Source: Betaproteobacteria bacterium RIFCSPLOWO2_12_FULL_64_23 (GTDB taxonomy: Bacteria; Pseudomonadota; Gammaproteobacteria; Burkholderiales; SG8-39). Taken from it: a stretch of 39,151 nucleotides of DNA. The DNA is taken from positions 1 through 39,151 of the forward strand of contig MERK01000161.1 of assembly GCA_001770575.1 (NCBI GenBank). The letters run 5' to 3'. Below, one piece after another: positions 25,558 to 34,020 of the stretch. Position 1 is the first letter of the stretch. Each line of letters starts with the position of its first letter. Position numbers and translations under genes: made by a program. The notes below the pieces were generated by a model that was not told where the DNA came from, made no database searches, and saw nothing but the letters and a program-made list of their open reading frames with translations.

Positions 25558-26454
25558 TCACCGTGGATTTGCCACGCCCTCATCGGGTTGATGCGTCGAA
25601 CCAAGCTGCTTAGCTCGGCGACCCCTGTGCAAGAGGCTTTCAATAATCGAGTAAAGCCCATACGGCCGGTAGATTATCGTGCCCAAAATCACCAAACCTA
25701 TTGCAAATTCCTTATAAGTGCCAATTCCCCGCAATACCTCTGGAAGCAAAGTCAATGTCCCGGCACCGATGATTGCGCCAAGCCAGTGGCCGATACCCCC
25801 AAAAATCGCAAATGCAAGTACCTGTACCTCGTGGTGGAAGGTGAATTCCGTGGGAGAGATGAAAAAGTTAAGGTGCGCACTCAACACCCCCGCTTCGGCC
25901 GCGACAAGGGAAGAAAAGACAAAAATTACCAGCTTGTATCGCGTAACGTGAATGCCAAACGACGAAGTGACAAGCTCGTCATCCCGAATTGCCCTGATCG
26001 CGGTGCCTAGCTGCGTCCTTTGCACTGCGATGAAGAAAGCAGCGAGGACTAACACGAAGAGGGCGAGCATCCAGGTGGCCGTGTACTGCGGGACATTGTT
26101 AAGCCCCAAAGCCCCTCCCGTTAACGATTCCGCATTCAACGCAATGGTCCGGACTATTTCTCCAAAAGCAATTGTGGCAACAGCAAGATAATCTCCGCGA
26201 AGTTTCAAGACAGGTTTCCCGAGGGCAAAAGCTCCGACCCCGGCAAACAGTAATGCCACTACATTGGCAGAAATAAAATCAAATCCGAAATGAGTCGTTA
26301 GAATTGCGGAGACGTAAGCTCCGATAGCCATAAAGCCTATATTGGCGAGAGCGAACATCCCAGCGGCGAGCGTCGCGTAGATGCTGAATGTCAAAATGAC
26401 ATTAATGCAAATACTATCGAAGACATTCTTGTAGCTAAGAAGAATGTCGATCAC
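25558..26454 (-). CDS. livM: Branched-chain amino acid-type ABC permease, LivM
   Basis: 298 residues with about eight to nine membrane helices. Typical family segments are ALANIGFMAIGAYVSAIL, KLRGDYLAVATIAFGEIVR, the ATPase-coupling loop RTQLGTAIRAIRDDELVTSS, and FAIFGGIGHWLGAIIGAG. The GTG start at 26454 overlaps the livH stop (GTGA). It forms the membrane channel with LivH. The C-terminal tail after YGLYSII is charged and about 30 residues long. Confidence 0.92.
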   Translation of the reverse strand: MIDILLSYKNVFDSICINVILTFSIYATLAAGMFALANIGFMAIGAYVSAILTTHFGFDFISANVVALLFAGVGAFALGKPVLKLRGDYLAVATIAFGEIVRTIALNAESLTGGALGLNNVPQYTATWMLALFVLVLAAFFIAVQRTQLGTAIRAIRDDELVTSSFGIHVTRYKLVIFVFSSLVAAEAGVLSAHLNFFISPTEFTFHHEVQVLAFAIFGGIGHWLGAIIGAGTLTLLPEVLRGIGTYKEFAIGLVILGTIIYRPYGLYSIIESLLHRGRRAKQLGSTHQPDEGVANPR

Positions 26455-27353
26455 GCTCGAATCTCCTCTTTCTTGCCAAATAAACCCTGTGGGCGGACAA
26501 GAAGCACCAAGAACAACACTAAGAAAGCGGTGAGGTCCTTAAAGTCACTCGAAATTAGCGTGACGCCAAGCACCTCGCTTAAGCCAATTATGATTCCCCC
26601 TAGCAACGACCCACCCAGACTGCCAAGTCCTCCAAGGATAATGGCGGCAAACCCCTTCAAGAGGACATCGTGAGCCATAAAAGGCCCCACACTAAAGGCA
26701 ATTCCGGTCAATGAACCGGCAATTCCCGCTATCAATCCTGCCAAGAGAAAAACTCTCGTAATAATCGGCTCAACAGGAATGCCGAGCAACCGCGGAATTG
26801 TCGGGTCAAATGCAATAGCTCTAATTGCCATACCGGTTCGACTATGGGCAATAAAGTAGTGGAATCCCAATATAATTAGAATCGAAGGTATCAACACATA
26901 GAGTTGGCCCTTTGTCACATAGAGCCCCCAAAACGTGAAGACCCCGGTAGGAAGATGCTCGCTCGGGAATCTCCAGACGGAGCTTCCGAATACATGTTGA
27001 GCCAAATTGACAAGCAGCATCATGAAGCCGATGCTCGCGACGAAAGGTGCTAAGCCGTCGACAAAGGTGTTCGTTGGTTTCTTCCTCAATCTAAGAAAGC
27101 CAACGCGATTTAGGAAGACGCTGATCGCTGCGGACGCCAGACCTCCGCCTATGACGCCCAAGGCAAGCGGGAAGCCGGCTTTTGTCACTAGAACAAGTGC
27201 AGCCATTCCTCCCCACATAAACACCGCCCCATGGGCAACGTTCAGTATTCGTAAGACGCCAAAGATCAATGTGAGGCCTGCAGCAAACAAGGCGTATTGC
27301 GATCCGAGCACGAGACCATTTACTAATTGCTGAAGAAGATAGCTGATGGTCAA
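26451..27353 (-). CDS. livH: Branched-chain amino acid-type ABC permease, LivH
   Basis: 300 residues. The start TISYLLQQLVNGLVLGSQYAL and the following GLTLIFGVLRILNVAHGAV are characteristic, as are the coupling loop SRTGMAIRAIAFD and GFAAIILGGLGSLGGSLLGG. The start codon is TTG at 27353, supported by a strong AGGAGGGG a few bases upstream and by family alignment of the first helix; no ATG fits. A 216-base gap separates it from the solute-binding gene upstream. It forms the transmembrane pore with LivM. Confidence 0.92.
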   Translation of the reverse strand: MTISYLLQQLVNGLVLGSQYALFAAGLTLIFGVLRILNVAHGAVFMWGGMAALVLVTKAGFPLALGVIGGGLASAAISVFLNRVGFLRLRKKPTNTFVDGLAPFVASIGFMMLLVNLAQHVFGSSVWRFPSEHLPTGVFTFWGLYVTKGQLYVLIPSILIILGFHYFIAHSRTGMAIRAIAFDPTIPRLLGIPVEPIITRVFLLAGLIAGIAGSLTGIAFSVGPFMAHDVLLKGFAAIILGGLGSLGGSLLGGIIIGLSEVLGVTLISSDFKDLTAFLVLFLVLLVRPQGLFGKKEEIRA

Positions 27354-27565
27354 AATCCCCTCCTGGAGCGGCGTGCCGCCGGCGTTGTGATCGCCCGGCG
27401 GGTGCGCCTTTTCTTGCTATCCGTTTGCCACGGGTTAAAAGGATCCGTGTTTGCGGGGTCGTGCGCAAGGCTCTCCGGCTTGTCGCAGTCCGCCACTCCA
27501 GCCTTCCAAATTAACTCCGCCGTCGCCGTCGACCTCCGAGCGGGACCGAGTTCAATCAGACTGCT

Positions 27566-27583
27566 AGCGCTATTCGTAGCGCT
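27566..27583 (-). other. Hairpin overlapping the stop codon of the solute-binding protein gene
   Basis: AGCGCTA (27566-27572) and TAGCGCT (27577-27583) are perfectly complementary with a 4-base spacer, and the gene's TAG stop (27572-27570) lies in one arm. An mRNA hairpin here could protect the upstream message or reduce read-through, giving more binding protein than permease. No U-tract follows on the minus strand. Confidence 0.4.
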
Positions 27584-28712
27584 CGAATTTTCCGTTATGA
27601 ATCTTCAATACGAAGGGCTTTGCCACTAAATGACGTTCACCGTCAAAGCGGATGGGTTCTCCGAGGACGCCGGGAACTCCCTTAAGGTTGGCCATAGCAT
27701 CGCGAATCGCCTTCCGGTCAGTTGTCGTATTCGCATTCCTGATCGCGTGTCCCAACATGAGCATTGCGTCGTACGCCTGCGCGGAAAAGTGATCCGGCGC
27801 GGCACTAAATTTCGCGCGAAAATCGGCAACAAACTTTTGACTTACCGTTCCTGGGGCAGACGGATGCCATGTAGTGCCAAATAGGGCCCCTTCGGCCGCC
27901 TTTCCAGCCAGCTCCACGGTCTTAGGATTATTCATACCGACAGTGCCCAAAAAGGGCACCGACGCGGGAATTCCAATCTCTCGTGCTTGCGACATAATCA
28001 ACCCGGAATCTTGAAAGAGCGCCGCGACAATGATGGCATCGGGCTTCAATTCCTTGATCTTGTTAAGTTGAGCGAGGTAGTTTGTTTCGCCCGTTATGAA
28101 TGTTTCTACACCCAAAAGCTCGACGCCCTTCGATTTGAACGCCTTGGCGTAGGCAGCTACTGCGTCGATACACCAGTCTTGATCCTTGGCTTGAATTGCG
28201 GCGACTCTTTTTGCTTGTAGCTTGGGATACACAGTATCGACAAGATTCGGAATCATCAATTTGTATTCTGGGGTACTTGTTACAAAGATGTATTCACCAA
28301 TCGCAGTAATGCCTTTCCCAACGTTACTCGCGGAGACAGTTGGAACGCCGGCTTTCTGAGCAATCGGGTGCGCGGGAAACCCTTGTACGGTAAGCGTAGG
28401 CCCAAAGATTGCGACGACTTTGTCACGGCTAATTACCTTCTGAAACGCGTTTACCGCTCCTTCCTTGGTGCCTCTGCTGTCTTCAACTATCAGTTCGATC
28501 TTGGCATTTTCAAGAAGTCCGCTGTTGTTCAATTGTTCAGCGGCCAACACGGCGGCATTTTTTTCCCCAATGCCTATCACTGAAGTCGGCCCGGTGAGGT
28601 CTTGGACAACCGCAATCCTTATCGGTCCGTCCAATTTCGCGTTGGCAACACTTACAAACCCGCCGGCGCAAAGTAGTAGAGAAACGGCGATTGAAACCAA
28701 ATATCTTTTCAT
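27570..28712 (-). CDS. Periplasmic branched-chain amino acid-type ABC substrate-binding protein
   Basis: 380 residues. The signal peptide MKRYLVSIAVSLLLCAGG..ANA is followed by a type 1 periplasmic-binding fold: IRIAVVQDLTGPTSVIG, EKNAAVLAAEQLN, IVEDSRGTKEGAVNAFQKVI, VVAIFGPTLT and SASNVGKGI. This family binds amino acids, but also amides, urea, aromatic acids and others, so the ligand is open. ATG 28712 has GAGGGGGG upstream. It is the first gene of the Liv-type transporter block and probably marks its promoter. Mixed GC of about 50-55% is lower than the flanking chromosome. Confidence 0.92.
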   Translation of the reverse strand: MKRYLVSIAVSLLLCAGGFVSVANAKLDGPIRIAVVQDLTGPTSVIGIGEKNAAVLAAEQLNNSGLLENAKIELIVEDSRGTKEGAVNAFQKVISRDKVVAIFGPTLTVQGFPAHPIAQKAGVPTVSASNVGKGITAIGEYIFVTSTPEYKLMIPNLVDTVYPKLQAKRVAAIQAKDQDWCIDAVAAYAKAFKSKGVELLGVETFITGETNYLAQLNKIKELKPDAIIVAALFQDSGLIMSQAREIGIPASVPFLGTVGMNNPKTVELAGKAAEGALFGTTWHPSAPGTVSQKFVADFRAKFSAAPDHFSAQAYDAMLMLGHAIRNANTTTDRKAIRDAMANLKGVPGVLGEPIRFDGERHLVAKPFVLKIHNGKFERYE

Positions 28713-28994
28713 CACACACCCCCCTCTTGTTGTAATAGAAGCGACCAAAACCAACCTTTCTTACGAATCATTGTGGCGCTGAAGGCAAAGCAATTTACCG
28801 TCTATCCCCCCGGAGGAATCATTCTACCGATGCTCATCAGCCGCGGTTGTAGCGCTATCAATCGCCAGTCGCGCGTCGCGACTTTGGGTCCGAGTTGATC
28901 CGACTCGTTACCTTGACATGTTCTCGAAGCTCCCCCTCCTGACGCTGTCGTACCCTGTGTTGTGACTGTGAGCGTCCAGATACTTCAATCCCCA

Positions 28995-29008
28995 ATGAAT
29001 ATATTCAT
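28995..29008. promoter_or_regulatory. 14-bp perfect A/T-rich palindrome
   Basis: ATGAATATATTCAT is identical on both strands. It lies about 280 bases upstream of the solute-binding gene, in an A/T-rich stretch, and could be a regulator site. Its distance from the start makes direct promoter control uncertain. Confidence 0.35.
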
Positions 29009-29091
29009 AATTGCGCTACGCATTCAATAGGAGCATATAAATATATACAAGCCCTTTTTTGGCATCCTATATGGGTGTCTCGAATCCGTCA

Positions 29092-29125
29092 ACAATTATT
29101 TGGGTGACACAATTATTTGGGTGTC
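29092..29125. repeat. 17-bp tandem repeat
   Basis: ACAATTATTTGGGTGAC (29092-29108) is followed directly by the near-copy ACAATTATTTGGGTGTC (29109-29125). A shorter match, ATGGGTGTC, lies at 29071-29079. GGGTGTC-type repeats often sit at transposon ends, but I cannot name the element. Confidence 0.6.
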
Positions 29126-29347
29126 GGGCGCGACTTCATCATTCGTGCTGTTCCGAAGCACTTCAACTGTCCGGTTCTCGTGCTGCATCGAAACGATTAC
29201 GAGATGAGACCGGCGCAGGTACTTGATGAAATCCGCAAGACAAGACTGGAGGGGGCGTTTGAGGGGTGGCTGAAGCAAGACAAGGCGGCACAGATATTTG
29301 TGGTCGGCGAGAACAGCTTGGCCGAAACTTGGGGCGCCATGAAGTAG
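29117..29347 (+). pseudogene. Unrecognised short frame, possible gene remnant
   Basis: A 76-codon frame opens at a TTG inside the tandem repeat and ends at TAG. It reads FIIRAVPKHFNCPVLVLHRN, then PAQVLDEIRKTRLEGAFEGW and AAQIFVVGENSLAETW, a plausible soluble helical protein C-terminus. There is no ribosome site and no ATG before the middle of the frame. I do not recognise the family. It may be the 3' end of a gene cut by the element that left the repeats. Confidence 0.3.
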
Positions 29348-29370
29348 AGGGGCTGGAGGACCAGATCGAG

Positions 29371-29475
29371 CGGCGGCACGACGGTAATCGCGAACATACG
29401 CGACCCGCCGATGGTCATAAGCGCGAGTGCGGCGCACAGCCGTGCCCCGGCATAGCGCGGGCCGACCGGGATTCC
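29371..29475 (-). pseudogene. Fragment resembling the N-terminus of an MFS transporter
   Basis: The minus-strand frame reads ARLCAALALMTIGGSRMFAI and then TVVPP, close to the first membrane helix of a betaproteobacterial MFS group (pattern like AALALMTIGxSGMYVVAVVLP). It starts right after the alcohol-dehydrogenase-like gene's stop and loses similarity near 29371, where the unrelated sequence begins. It has no start codon of its own in place. Identification rests on one helix, so it is tentative. Confidence 0.4.
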
Positions 29476-29483
29476 AGGTGGCT

Positions 29484-30500
29484 TTAAAATCCCTCGAGCA
29501 CGATCTTGCCCCGCGTGTGCCCGCCTTCGAGCAGCTTGTGCGCGCGCTTCAGGTTGGCCGCGTTGATTGTTCCGAGATGGGTCGTGAGTGTCGTTTTCAG
29601 CGTGCCCGCTTCGATCAGCGCCGCGGTCTGGTTGAGCAGATTATGCTGCTCGATCATGTCCGGCGTGTGGAAGGTGGAACGGGTAAACATGAACTCCCAG
29701 GCGAGACTCACGCTCTTGCCCATCAGCGGGGTCAGGTCGACCGGTTTCAGCGCCGACACGATGGCGCACATTTTTCCCAGCGGCTTGATGATCGGCGCGA
29801 ACGCGGGGAACCAGCGATCGGTGTTGTTGAGGCAGAAAATGTAATCGACTTCCTTCATGCCCAGTGCCTGCAGTTGTGGCGCCAGGTCCTTCGCATGATC
29901 GATGACCTGGTCCGCTCCGAGGGCGCGCACCCAGGCCACCGATTCCGGCCGCGAAGCGGTGGCGACGACGCTGAGGCCGGCGAGTTTTTTCGCCAGCTGG
30001 ATCGCGATCGAGCCCACGCCACCCGCGCCGGCGATGACAAGCAGCGTCTTGCCGGCATCCGCACCCGAATTGGAGATGCCCATGCGGTCGAACATGCCTT
30101 CCCAGGCGGTGATGGTGGTGAGCGGCAGCGCCGCGGCCTCGGCGAAACCCAGGTTCGCCGGCTTCCTGCCGACGATGCGCTCATCGACCAGATGAAACTC
30201 GCTGTTGCAGCCCGGCCGCACTATGCTGCCGGCGTAGTACACCGCATCACCGGGCTTGAACAGCGACACCTCCGGCCCGACCGCCTTGATCACGCCGGCG
30301 GCGTCCCAGCCGAGCACCCTTGGCGTTTTTTCGACCAGGTCCTTGGGCGCGCGCCGCTTGGTGTCCACCGGATTTACCGATATCGCCTTCACCTCGACCA
30401 GCAGATCGCGTCCGCTCGCGCCGGGCGTGTCGAGTTCCAGATCGAGCAAAGAATCCGCATCGTCGATCGGGAGATAGCGGTAGAGTCCGACGGCCTTCAT
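29484..30500 (-). CDS. Zinc-type alcohol dehydrogenase-like / quinone oxidoreductase family protein
   Basis: 338 residues of the MDR superfamily. The N-terminal GroES-like domain reads VEVKAISVNPVDTKRR and RVLGWDAAGVIKAVG. The Rossmann domain has VIAGAGGVGSIAIQLAKK and ATASRPESVAWVRALGADQV. The catalytic-zinc Cys and His and the structural four-cysteine lobe are missing, so despite the common name it is probably a zinc-free NADPH-dependent quinone or enone reductase. It is immediately downstream of glnS on the same strand (39-base gap). ATG 30500 is typical for the family. Confidence 0.9.
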   Translation of the reverse strand: MKAVGLYRYLPIDDADSLLDLELDTPGASGRDLLVEVKAISVNPVDTKRRAPKDLVEKTPRVLGWDAAGVIKAVGPEVSLFKPGDAVYYAGSIVRPGCNSEFHLVDERIVGRKPANLGFAEAAALPLTTITAWEGMFDRMGISNSGADAGKTLLVIAGAGGVGSIAIQLAKKLAGLSVVATASRPESVAWVRALGADQVIDHAKDLAPQLQALGMKEVDYIFCLNNTDRWFPAFAPIIKPLGKMCAIVSALKPVDLTPLMGKSVSLAWEFMFTRSTFHTPDMIEQHNLLNQTAALIEAGTLKTTLTTHLGTINAANLKRAHKLLEGGHTRGKIVLEGF

Positions 30501-30539
30501 GTTTGTCTCCCACGTGTCAGCAGTGTCTGCTGCGTCACT

Positions 30540-32309
30540 TCACTTTTGCCAGGCATCCTTCAGCGTCACCGCGCGGTTGAATACCGGCGCGCCGGGTTTC
30601 GAGTCGATGCAATCGGCGACGAAGTAGCCATGCCGCTCGAACTGGAAGCGTTCCTCCGGCGCAGCGTGTTTCAGCGCGGGCTCGAGCTGCGCGCTGATGA
30701 CCTTCTTTGCCTCGGGGTTGAGATCGAGCAGGAAATCCCGCTCGCCCGCACCCGGGTGCGGGACGCGGAACAATCGGTCGTAGAGCCGCACCTCGCACTG
30801 GTAGGCGTGCCTGGCCGAGACCCAGTGGATATTGCCTTTGACCTTGTAGGCGTCGGAACCGGGTGTGCCGGATTTGCTGTCGGCATAGTAGTCGCAACGC
30901 ACCGCGGTGACCCGGCCTGACGCGTCCTTGTCGCAGCCGGTGCATTCGATCACGAAGCCGTAGCGCAGCCGCACCTTGTTTCCCGGATAGAGCCGGAAAT
31001 AACCCTTGGCCGGGGTTTCCATGAAATCCTCGCGCTCGATCCACAACTCGCGCGAGAACGGCAGGGCTCGCTTGCCGAGCTCGGGTTTCTGCGGATGGTT
31101 GGGCGCAAGGCATTCCTCCTGCGCACCTTCCGGATAATTGTCGATGATGAGCTTGAGCGGATCGAGCACGGCGCTGCGCCGCGGCGCGACTTGGTTCAAG
31201 TGCTCGCGCATGCACTCCTCGAGCACGCCGTAGTCGATCCAGGAGTCGGACTTGGATACGCCAATGCGCTCGGCGAACAGGCGAAAGCCCTCGGGCGTGT
31301 AGCCGCGCCGGCGCGCAGCGACCAGCGTCGGCAGGCGCGGATCGTCCCAGCCTTCGACGTGTCCTTCTTCGACCAGCTGGATCAGCTTGCGTTTGGACAG
31401 CACCACATAGCTAAGGTTGAGCCGCGCAAATTCGAGCTGCTGCGGCAGGGGTCGCGCGAGCAGCCCGCCTTCGGCCAGGCGCGCGAGCAGCCAGTCGTAG
31501 AACGGACGCTGGTCTTCGAACTCCAGGGTGCAGATGGAATGCGTGATCTGCTCCAGCGCGTCCTCGATCGGGTGGGCGTAGGTGTACATCGGGTAGATGC
31601 ACCAGGTGTCGCCGGTGCGGTGATGCGTGGCCCGCTTGATGCGGTAAATCGCCGGGTCGCGCAGGTTGATGTTGGGCGAGCTCATGTCGATTTTCGCGCG
31701 CAGCACCATGCTGCCGTCGGCGTGCTTGCCGGCGCGCATTGCGTGCAGGCGCGCGAGCGAGTCGGCGGCCGGACGGTCGCGCCACGGGCTGTTGATTCCG
31801 TGCTCGGTCAGCGTGCCGCGGGCGGCGCGCAATTCCTCGGCGCTTTGTTCGTCGACGTAGGCGTGGCCCGAAGTGACCAGGTATTCCGCCGCCTGGTACA
31901 TGGCATCGAAGTAGTCGCTTGCGTGGTACAGGTGCTCGGTGCCGAAGGCAGCCCAGCCGTAGCCCAGCCAGCGCACCGCATCGAGTATGGAATCGACGTA
32001 CTCCTGCTCTTCCTTCTCCGGATTGGTGTCGTCAAAGCGCATGTGGCAGACGCCGCCGTAGTCGCGCGCGAGGCCGAAGTTGAGGCAGATCGACTTGGCG
32101 TGGCCGAAGTGCAGGTAGCCGTTGGGCTCGGGCGGAAAGCGCGTGCGGATTTTCGCCGGATCGCTGCTCGCTCCCGCGTGCGTCGGCGCGAGGCCGGGTG
32201 CGCCGCCCCAGGTGCGACCCGCGTACCTGCCGGCGGCCAGGTCGGCTTCGATGACGTTGCGGATGAAATTGGTGACGTGCGCGGCGGCCGCGTCGGCAGG
32301 CTTAGTCAT
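30540..32309 (-). CDS. glnS: Glutaminyl-tRNA synthetase
   Basis: 589 residues. The class I signature is PPEPNGYLHFGHAKSICLNF (HIGH form HFGH at 67-70), with MRFDDTNPEKEEQEYVDSI and the KMSKS-equivalent VLSKRKL (about 287-293). The C-terminal anticodon-binding beta barrels include REDFMETPAKGYFRLYPG and a typical end FNRAVTLKDAW. The enzyme charges tRNA-Gln with glutamine in the cytoplasm. ATG 32309 gives a slightly Ala-rich N-terminal extension before the conserved TNFIRNVIEADLAAGRY. It is divergent from the split-decarboxylase operon. Confidence 0.96.
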   Translation of the reverse strand: MTKPADAAAAHVTNFIRNVIEADLAAGRYAGRTWGGAPGLAPTHAGASSDPAKIRTRFPPEPNGYLHFGHAKSICLNFGLARDYGGVCHMRFDDTNPEKEEQEYVDSILDAVRWLGYGWAAFGTEHLYHASDYFDAMYQAAEYLVTSGHAYVDEQSAEELRAARGTLTEHGINSPWRDRPAADSLARLHAMRAGKHADGSMVLRAKIDMSSPNINLRDPAIYRIKRATHHRTGDTWCIYPMYTYAHPIEDALEQITHSICTLEFEDQRPFYDWLLARLAEGGLLARPLPQQLEFARLNLSYVVLSKRKLIQLVEEGHVEGWDDPRLPTLVAARRRGYTPEGFRLFAERIGVSKSDSWIDYGVLEECMREHLNQVAPRRSAVLDPLKLIIDNYPEGAQEECLAPNHPQKPELGKRALPFSRELWIEREDFMETPAKGYFRLYPGNKVRLRYGFVIECTGCDKDASGRVTAVRCDYYADSKSGTPGSDAYKVKGNIHWVSARHAYQCEVRLYDRLFRVPHPGAGERDFLLDLNPEAKKVISAQLEPALKHAAPEERFQFERHGYFVADCIDSKPGAPVFNRAVTLKDAWQK

Positions 32310-32448
32310 GGCGGTGAGCGCGCGCAGCGGTAGGCATGCGCGATTTTACCGCACTGGAGAATGGTGAAGAAGGAATCCGCGCCTGCCGGGTGCCGCGGTA
32401 ATATTGTATTATCGGACTTGCACGCTCCCGCCCGTTCACGGAATCCAC

Positions 32449-32997
32449 ATGGAAAAAACCGCCGAATCCGCCTGGCCCGATGAACTGCATGCGCTCCTGA
32501 GCGCGGCCGGCGTGCGCCAGGTGGCGATGGTCCCGGACGCAGGACACGCGCGCCTGATCAGATTGTGCGAAAAAGACAAATCCATGCGCGTGGTCAGGCT
32601 GACCACCGAGGAAGAGGGCGTGGCACTGCTTGCCGGCGCCTGGCTCGGCGGCGAAAAGGGCGTGCTGCTGATGCAAAGCAGCGGCGTGGGCAATTGCATC
32701 AATATGCTCGGCCTGCCGCTCGCCTGCCAGTTTCCGCTGCTGATGCTGGTCACCATGCGCGGCGACCACGGCGAATTCAATCCGGCGCAGGTCCCCATGG
32801 GCAATGCGACCCGGGCTGTACTGGAGGCGCTGGGGGTGATGGTCAAACGCGCCGACAGCGCCGCGGACCTGATGGAAATGGCCTCCGGTGCGCTGCGCCT
32901 CGCCTTCAACACCTTTCGTCCCGTCGCGCTGCTGATCGGCCAGCGGCTGCTGGGCGCCAAGGACTTCAGGAAACTCGCCCGGAGCGCGCCGCTATGA
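32449..32997 (+). CDS. ThDP-binding decarboxylase, alpha-type (PYR-domain) subunit
   Basis: 182 residues forming only the pyrimidine-binding domain of a ThDP enzyme. The activating glutamate is E56 in LTTEEEGVALLAGAWLGG (ExxA pattern), followed by GVLLMQSSGVGNCINMLGLP. Split decarboxylases with this layout include sulfopyruvate decarboxylase (ComD/ComE) and phosphonopyruvate decarboxylase-like proteins. The stop overlaps the next gene's start (ATGA), and the two subunits should form one active site. The substrate is some 2-oxo acid; which one is not visible. ATG 32449 is used. Divergent from glnS across 139 bases. Confidence 0.88.
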   Translation: MEKTAESAWPDELHALLSAAGVRQVAMVPDAGHARLIRLCEKDKSMRVVRLTTEEEGVALLAGAWLGGEKGVLLMQSSGVGNCINMLGLPLACQFPLLMLVTMRGDHGEFNPAQVPMGNATRAVLEALGVMVKRADSAADLMEMASGALRLAFNTFRPVALLIGQRLLGAKDFRKLARSAPL

Positions 32998-33584
32998 GCA
33001 AATTATTGCGCCGTCGCGAAGTCGTAAAGGCGTTGCTCGCCGAGCGCGGCGATCTGCTGGTGGTCGGCGGGCTGGGCGCGCCCGCCTGGGACATCACCCA
33101 CGCGGGCGATCATGACCTGAACTTTCCGCTGTGGGGCGCGATGGGCGGGGCGGCGATGCTCGGTCTCGGCCTAGCGCTGGCGCAGCCGAAGAAAAGGGTG
33201 CTGGTGCTCACCGGCGACGGCGAAATGCTGATGGGCCTGGGCGCGCTCGCGACCATCGCGGTGCAGCGGCCGCGCAACCTCGCCATCGTGGTGCTCGACA
33301 ACGAGCGCTACGGCGAGACCGGCATGCAGGAGACACATACCGCGCACGGCGTCGACCTCGCCGGCATGGCCAGGGCCGCCGGCTTTGCGCAGACGCTCAG
33401 AGTCAACACGCAGGCCGGCGTATCGCGGCTGAGGCGGCTGATCTATTCGGGCGGGGGCGCCTTGTTCGCGCAGGTCAAGGTGGATGCCGAGAAATTGCCG
33501 CTGGTGCTGCCGCCGCGGGACGGTTCGCTGCTGAAGAACCGTTTCCGCGCCGCGCTGCTGGGTGCGGATGCCGCGCACCAATAG
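32994..33584 (+). CDS. ThDP-binding decarboxylase, beta-type (PP-domain) subunit
   Basis: 196 residues with the ThDP diphosphate/metal motif GDGEMLMGLGALATIAV (74-90) ending in VVLDNERYGETG (N103), the second half of a split ThDP enzyme. LWGAMGGAAMLGLGLALAQ precedes it, as in sulfopyruvate decarboxylase beta subunits. ATG 32994 overlaps the alpha-subunit stop. With the alpha subunit it should decarboxylate a 2-oxo acid to an aldehyde, which the downstream beta-hydroxyacid dehydrogenase family member could in principle work next to; this link is inference. Confidence 0.9.
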   Translation: MSKLLRRREVVKALLAERGDLLVVGGLGAPAWDITHAGDHDLNFPLWGAMGGAAMLGLGLALAQPKKRVLVLTGDGEMLMGLGALATIAVQRPRNLAIVVLDNERYGETGMQETHTAHGVDLAGMARAAGFAQTLRVNTQAGVSRLRRLIYSGGGALFAQVKVDAEKLPLVLPPRDGSLLKNRFRAALLGADAAHQ

Positions 33585-33636
33585 CAAGCAGGGCGCTGAA
33601 ACAGAATCGATCATTCAACCGTCAAAGGAGCAAACC

Positions 33637-34020
33637 ATGGACAAGAAACGCTACGACGAAGGACTGGCAGTCAGAAGGGCCGTGCTGGGAGCCGAATACG
33701 TCGACAAAGCGGTGCGCGCACCCGATGAATTCAGCAAGCCGATGCAGGACCTGGTGACGGAATACTGCTGGGGCGCGGTCTGGACCCGGCCCGAGTTGGA
33801 CCGCAGGACGCGCAGCTTCCTCAACCTCGCCTGGCTGACCGCGCTGAACCGCCCGCACGAAATCAAGCTGCATGTGGTCGGCGCGCTGAACAACGGCCTC
33901 ACGCGGATCGAAATCCGCGAAGTGTTCCTGCAGTCCGCGATCTATTGCGGCGTGCCCGCCGCGATCGATGCCATGCGCGTCGCGAAAGAAGTGTTCGCCG
34001 AGATCGACAGCAAGAAATGA
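33637..34020 (+). CDS. Carboxymuconolactone decarboxylase (CMD) family protein
   Basis: 127 residues. The PcaC-like pattern is visible: RTRSFLNLAWLTALNRPHEI, LHVVGALNNGLTRIEIREV and FLQSAIYCGVPAAIDAMRVA. There is no CxxC, so it is not AhpD-type. PcaC decarboxylates 4-carboxymuconolactone in protocatechuate breakdown, but no other pca genes are here and relatives in other operons have unassigned roles. AAAGGAG lies just before ATG 33637. The stop overlaps the ATG of the next gene (ATGA). Confidence 0.9.
   Translation: MDKKRYDEGLAVRRAVLGAEYVDKAVRAPDEFSKPMQDLVTEYCWGAVWTRPELDRRTRSFLNLAWLTALNRPHEIKLHVVGALNNGLTRIEIREVFLQSAIYCGVPAAIDAMRVAKEVFAEIDSKK

Larger units (their letters stand above)
28713..29483. 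other. Remnant-rich intergenic region at the right edge of the nitrilase/ABC block
   Basis: 771 bases with no intact gene. It holds the probable promoter region of the solute-binding gene, a 7-bp dyad (28867-28883, AGTCGCG/CGCGACT), an A/T-rich stretch with a 14-bp palindrome, a 17-bp tandem repeat, an unrecognised short frame, and a fragment resembling an MFS transporter. Base composition shifts from A/T-rich (about 28970-29115) to G/C-rich after about 29360. Confidence 0.6.

Noticed and set aside
29427..30920. A 497-codon plus-strand open frame opposite the alcohol dehydrogenase-like gene and the 3' part of glnS
   Set aside because: It is antisense to two well-supported genes and has Arg/His/Gln-rich low-complexity composition.
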